A stretch of DNA of 29,234 nt from a virus. Position 1 is the stretch's first letter. Every line of letters starts with the position of its first letter. Positions 28,745-29,234 of this stretch are shown here, piece after piece. The notes beneath the pieces are model-generated. The model was not told where the DNA came from. It worked only from the letters and a program-made list of their open reading frames with translations, and searched no databases. Position numbers and translations under genes: made by a program. The stretch is taken from the IMG/VR virus record IMGVR_UViG_3300010396_000086, positions 1 to 29,234 of that record; one strand, written 5' to 3'.

Positions 28745-29004
28745 CTTCTATACATTGATGCATTTGCAGGGCTATAACTTTGTGTATAAACCCATTCGTT
28801 TGCTTTGTATTTATGCATATGCGAACCAACTTTTGTCAATTTAGTAATTTCTTTATATTTATAAACTTTGATATAATATTCAAGCCAAACTACATTTTTA
28901 GGTTGATCACAATCTTTTAGCTTAATAGGCAACCAAGCGAATGTCTTTTTGTATTGCGTATCTCCTAAATTCGGTTTATTTATGCTTTTTGACTTCCACC
29001 TCAT
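28741..29004 (-). CDS. Hypothetical protein, first gene of the late block (87 aa)
   Basis: ATG 29004 lies 18 bases after the -7 element at 29023-29030. The protein is basic with many Lys and Tyr residues (MRWKSKSINKPNLGDTQYKK, then VVWLEYYIKVYKYKEITKLT), beta-rich, without signal peptide or membrane helix. The segment MHKYKANEWVYTQSYSPANA is odd but in frame. Function unknown; by place it would be the first late product. Confidence 0.6.
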   Translation of the reverse strand: MRWKSKSINKPNLGDTQYKKTFAWLPIKLKDCDQPKNVVWLEYYIKVYKYKEITKLTKVGSHMHKYKANEWVYTQSYSPANASMYRR

Positions 29005-29022
29005 AAGTCAATTTCTTTAAAA

Positions 29023-29030
29023 CAAATATA
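29023..29030 (-). promoter_or_regulatory. Promoter -7 element of the late block
   Basis: Minus-strand TATATTTG matches TAnnTTTG exactly, 18 bases before ATG 29004. No TTG stands at the ideal -33 distance. The parS-like site begins 31 bases further upstream, so a bound protein would sit just above the promoter. Confidence 0.6.
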
Positions 29031-29061
29031 AGCAGTTTAACAATAGTTTAGCATTTATTTT

Positions 29062-29077
29062 TGTTCCACGTGAAACT
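29062..29077. promoter_or_regulatory. parS-like centromere site (ParB binding)
   Basis: TGTTCCACGTGAAACT differs from the bacterial parS consensus TGTTNCACGTGAAACA only at the last base. This 16-bp palindromic site is bound by ParB-family CTPases and is very rare by chance. No parA or parB is visible in the window. It could belong to the host chromosome or serve the phage. Confidence 0.7.
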
Positions 29078-29128
29078 ATTATGTAGAGCTTATCTTGTAA
29101 AATAGTTGTGTTCCAATCCGGATCACTT

Positions 29129-29155
29129 AATAGGGTAACAGTAAGTTACCCTATT
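29129..29155. terminator. Perfect 11-bp hairpin, possible terminator or operator
   Basis: AATAGGGTAAC and GTTACCCTATT (arms 29129-29139 and 29145-29155) surround a 5-nt loop. A mixed TTTCATTT tail follows on the plus strand. It may insulate the late promoter from transcription entering from the right, or be a protein site near the parS-like element. The rest of 29005-29234 shows no gene. Confidence 0.4.
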
Positions 29156-29234
29156 TCATTTAAATGCACTATAAACAATGCTTTTCAGCACTTTATCTTA
29201 TTTGCAATAGTTACTTATGATTACTTAAAGTGTA

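Noticed and set aside
28518-28844. Plus-strand frame of 108 codons
   Set aside because: It is antisense to two ATGA-linked minus-strand genes with better protein character (a two-helix membrane protein and the 87-residue gene).
1-29234. Integrase, repressor, attachment repeats, tRNA genes, CRISPR array, insertion sequences
   Set aside because: Looked for and not seen; hence no claim that this is an integrated prophage.

Overview
This window is most of the late region of a tailed phage or prophage with a contractile tail (myovirus type). The host is probably a Bacteroidota bacterium. Reasons: Shine-Dalgarno motifs are mostly absent and starts are preceded by A/T-rich leaders; several promoters carry the Bacteroidota -7 element TAnnTTTG; signal peptides end in the style of this phylum; base composition is AT-rich with frequent ATA codons. 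No integrase, repressor, replication gene, tRNA or CRISPR array is visible, so the lifestyle cannot be decided from this window.

Layout. From about 29004 down to 2643 almost everything lies on the minus strand and reads right to left as one tightly packed late block, often with TAATG or ATGA stop/start overlaps. Its order is: four small genes (29004-28115); terminase small subunit, a 32-residue membrane microprotein and terminase large subunit (27927-25185); tail sheath, tube, frameshifted assembly chaperone and tape measure (25110-20678); Mu gp46/47/48-like baseplate genes and a fibre-like gene (20681-17684); a lambda Z-like protein, a DNA-circularisation-domain protein, the hub and the spike (17684-14165); gpW-like protein and portal (14163-12212); protease/scaffold, decoration and major capsid (11909-9330); connector and tail-terminator-like genes (9259-7893); a secreted-looking fibre with a sialidase-type propeller (7886-5011); and a lysis cassette (5000-2643).

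Two small plus-strand genes interrupt the block: a ribbon-helix-helix protein at 12008-12211 and a short membrane protein at 3679-3861. The left end (1-2646) is a separate plus-strand cluster: the 3' part of a beta-helix protein, a frameshifted remnant and several small unknown genes. It converges on the endolysin.

The head genes are lambda-like (GpA terminase, gpB portal, ClpP-type gpC protease with fused scaffold, gpD, gpE). The tail genes are Mu-like. Unusually, the whole tail module sits between terminase and portal.

The most striking observations are: (1) a four-helix protein in the lysis cassette with the ethylene-receptor (ETR1-type) copper-binding membrane domain, detached from any kinase; (2) a near-perfect parS (ParB-binding) site just upstream of the late promoter; (3) two identical 18-bp GC-rich palindromes 13 kb apart, one beside the antisense ribbon-helix-helix gene and one between terminase and sheath; and (4) a probable operator made of TTTGTTGTCA repeats over the terminase promoter.
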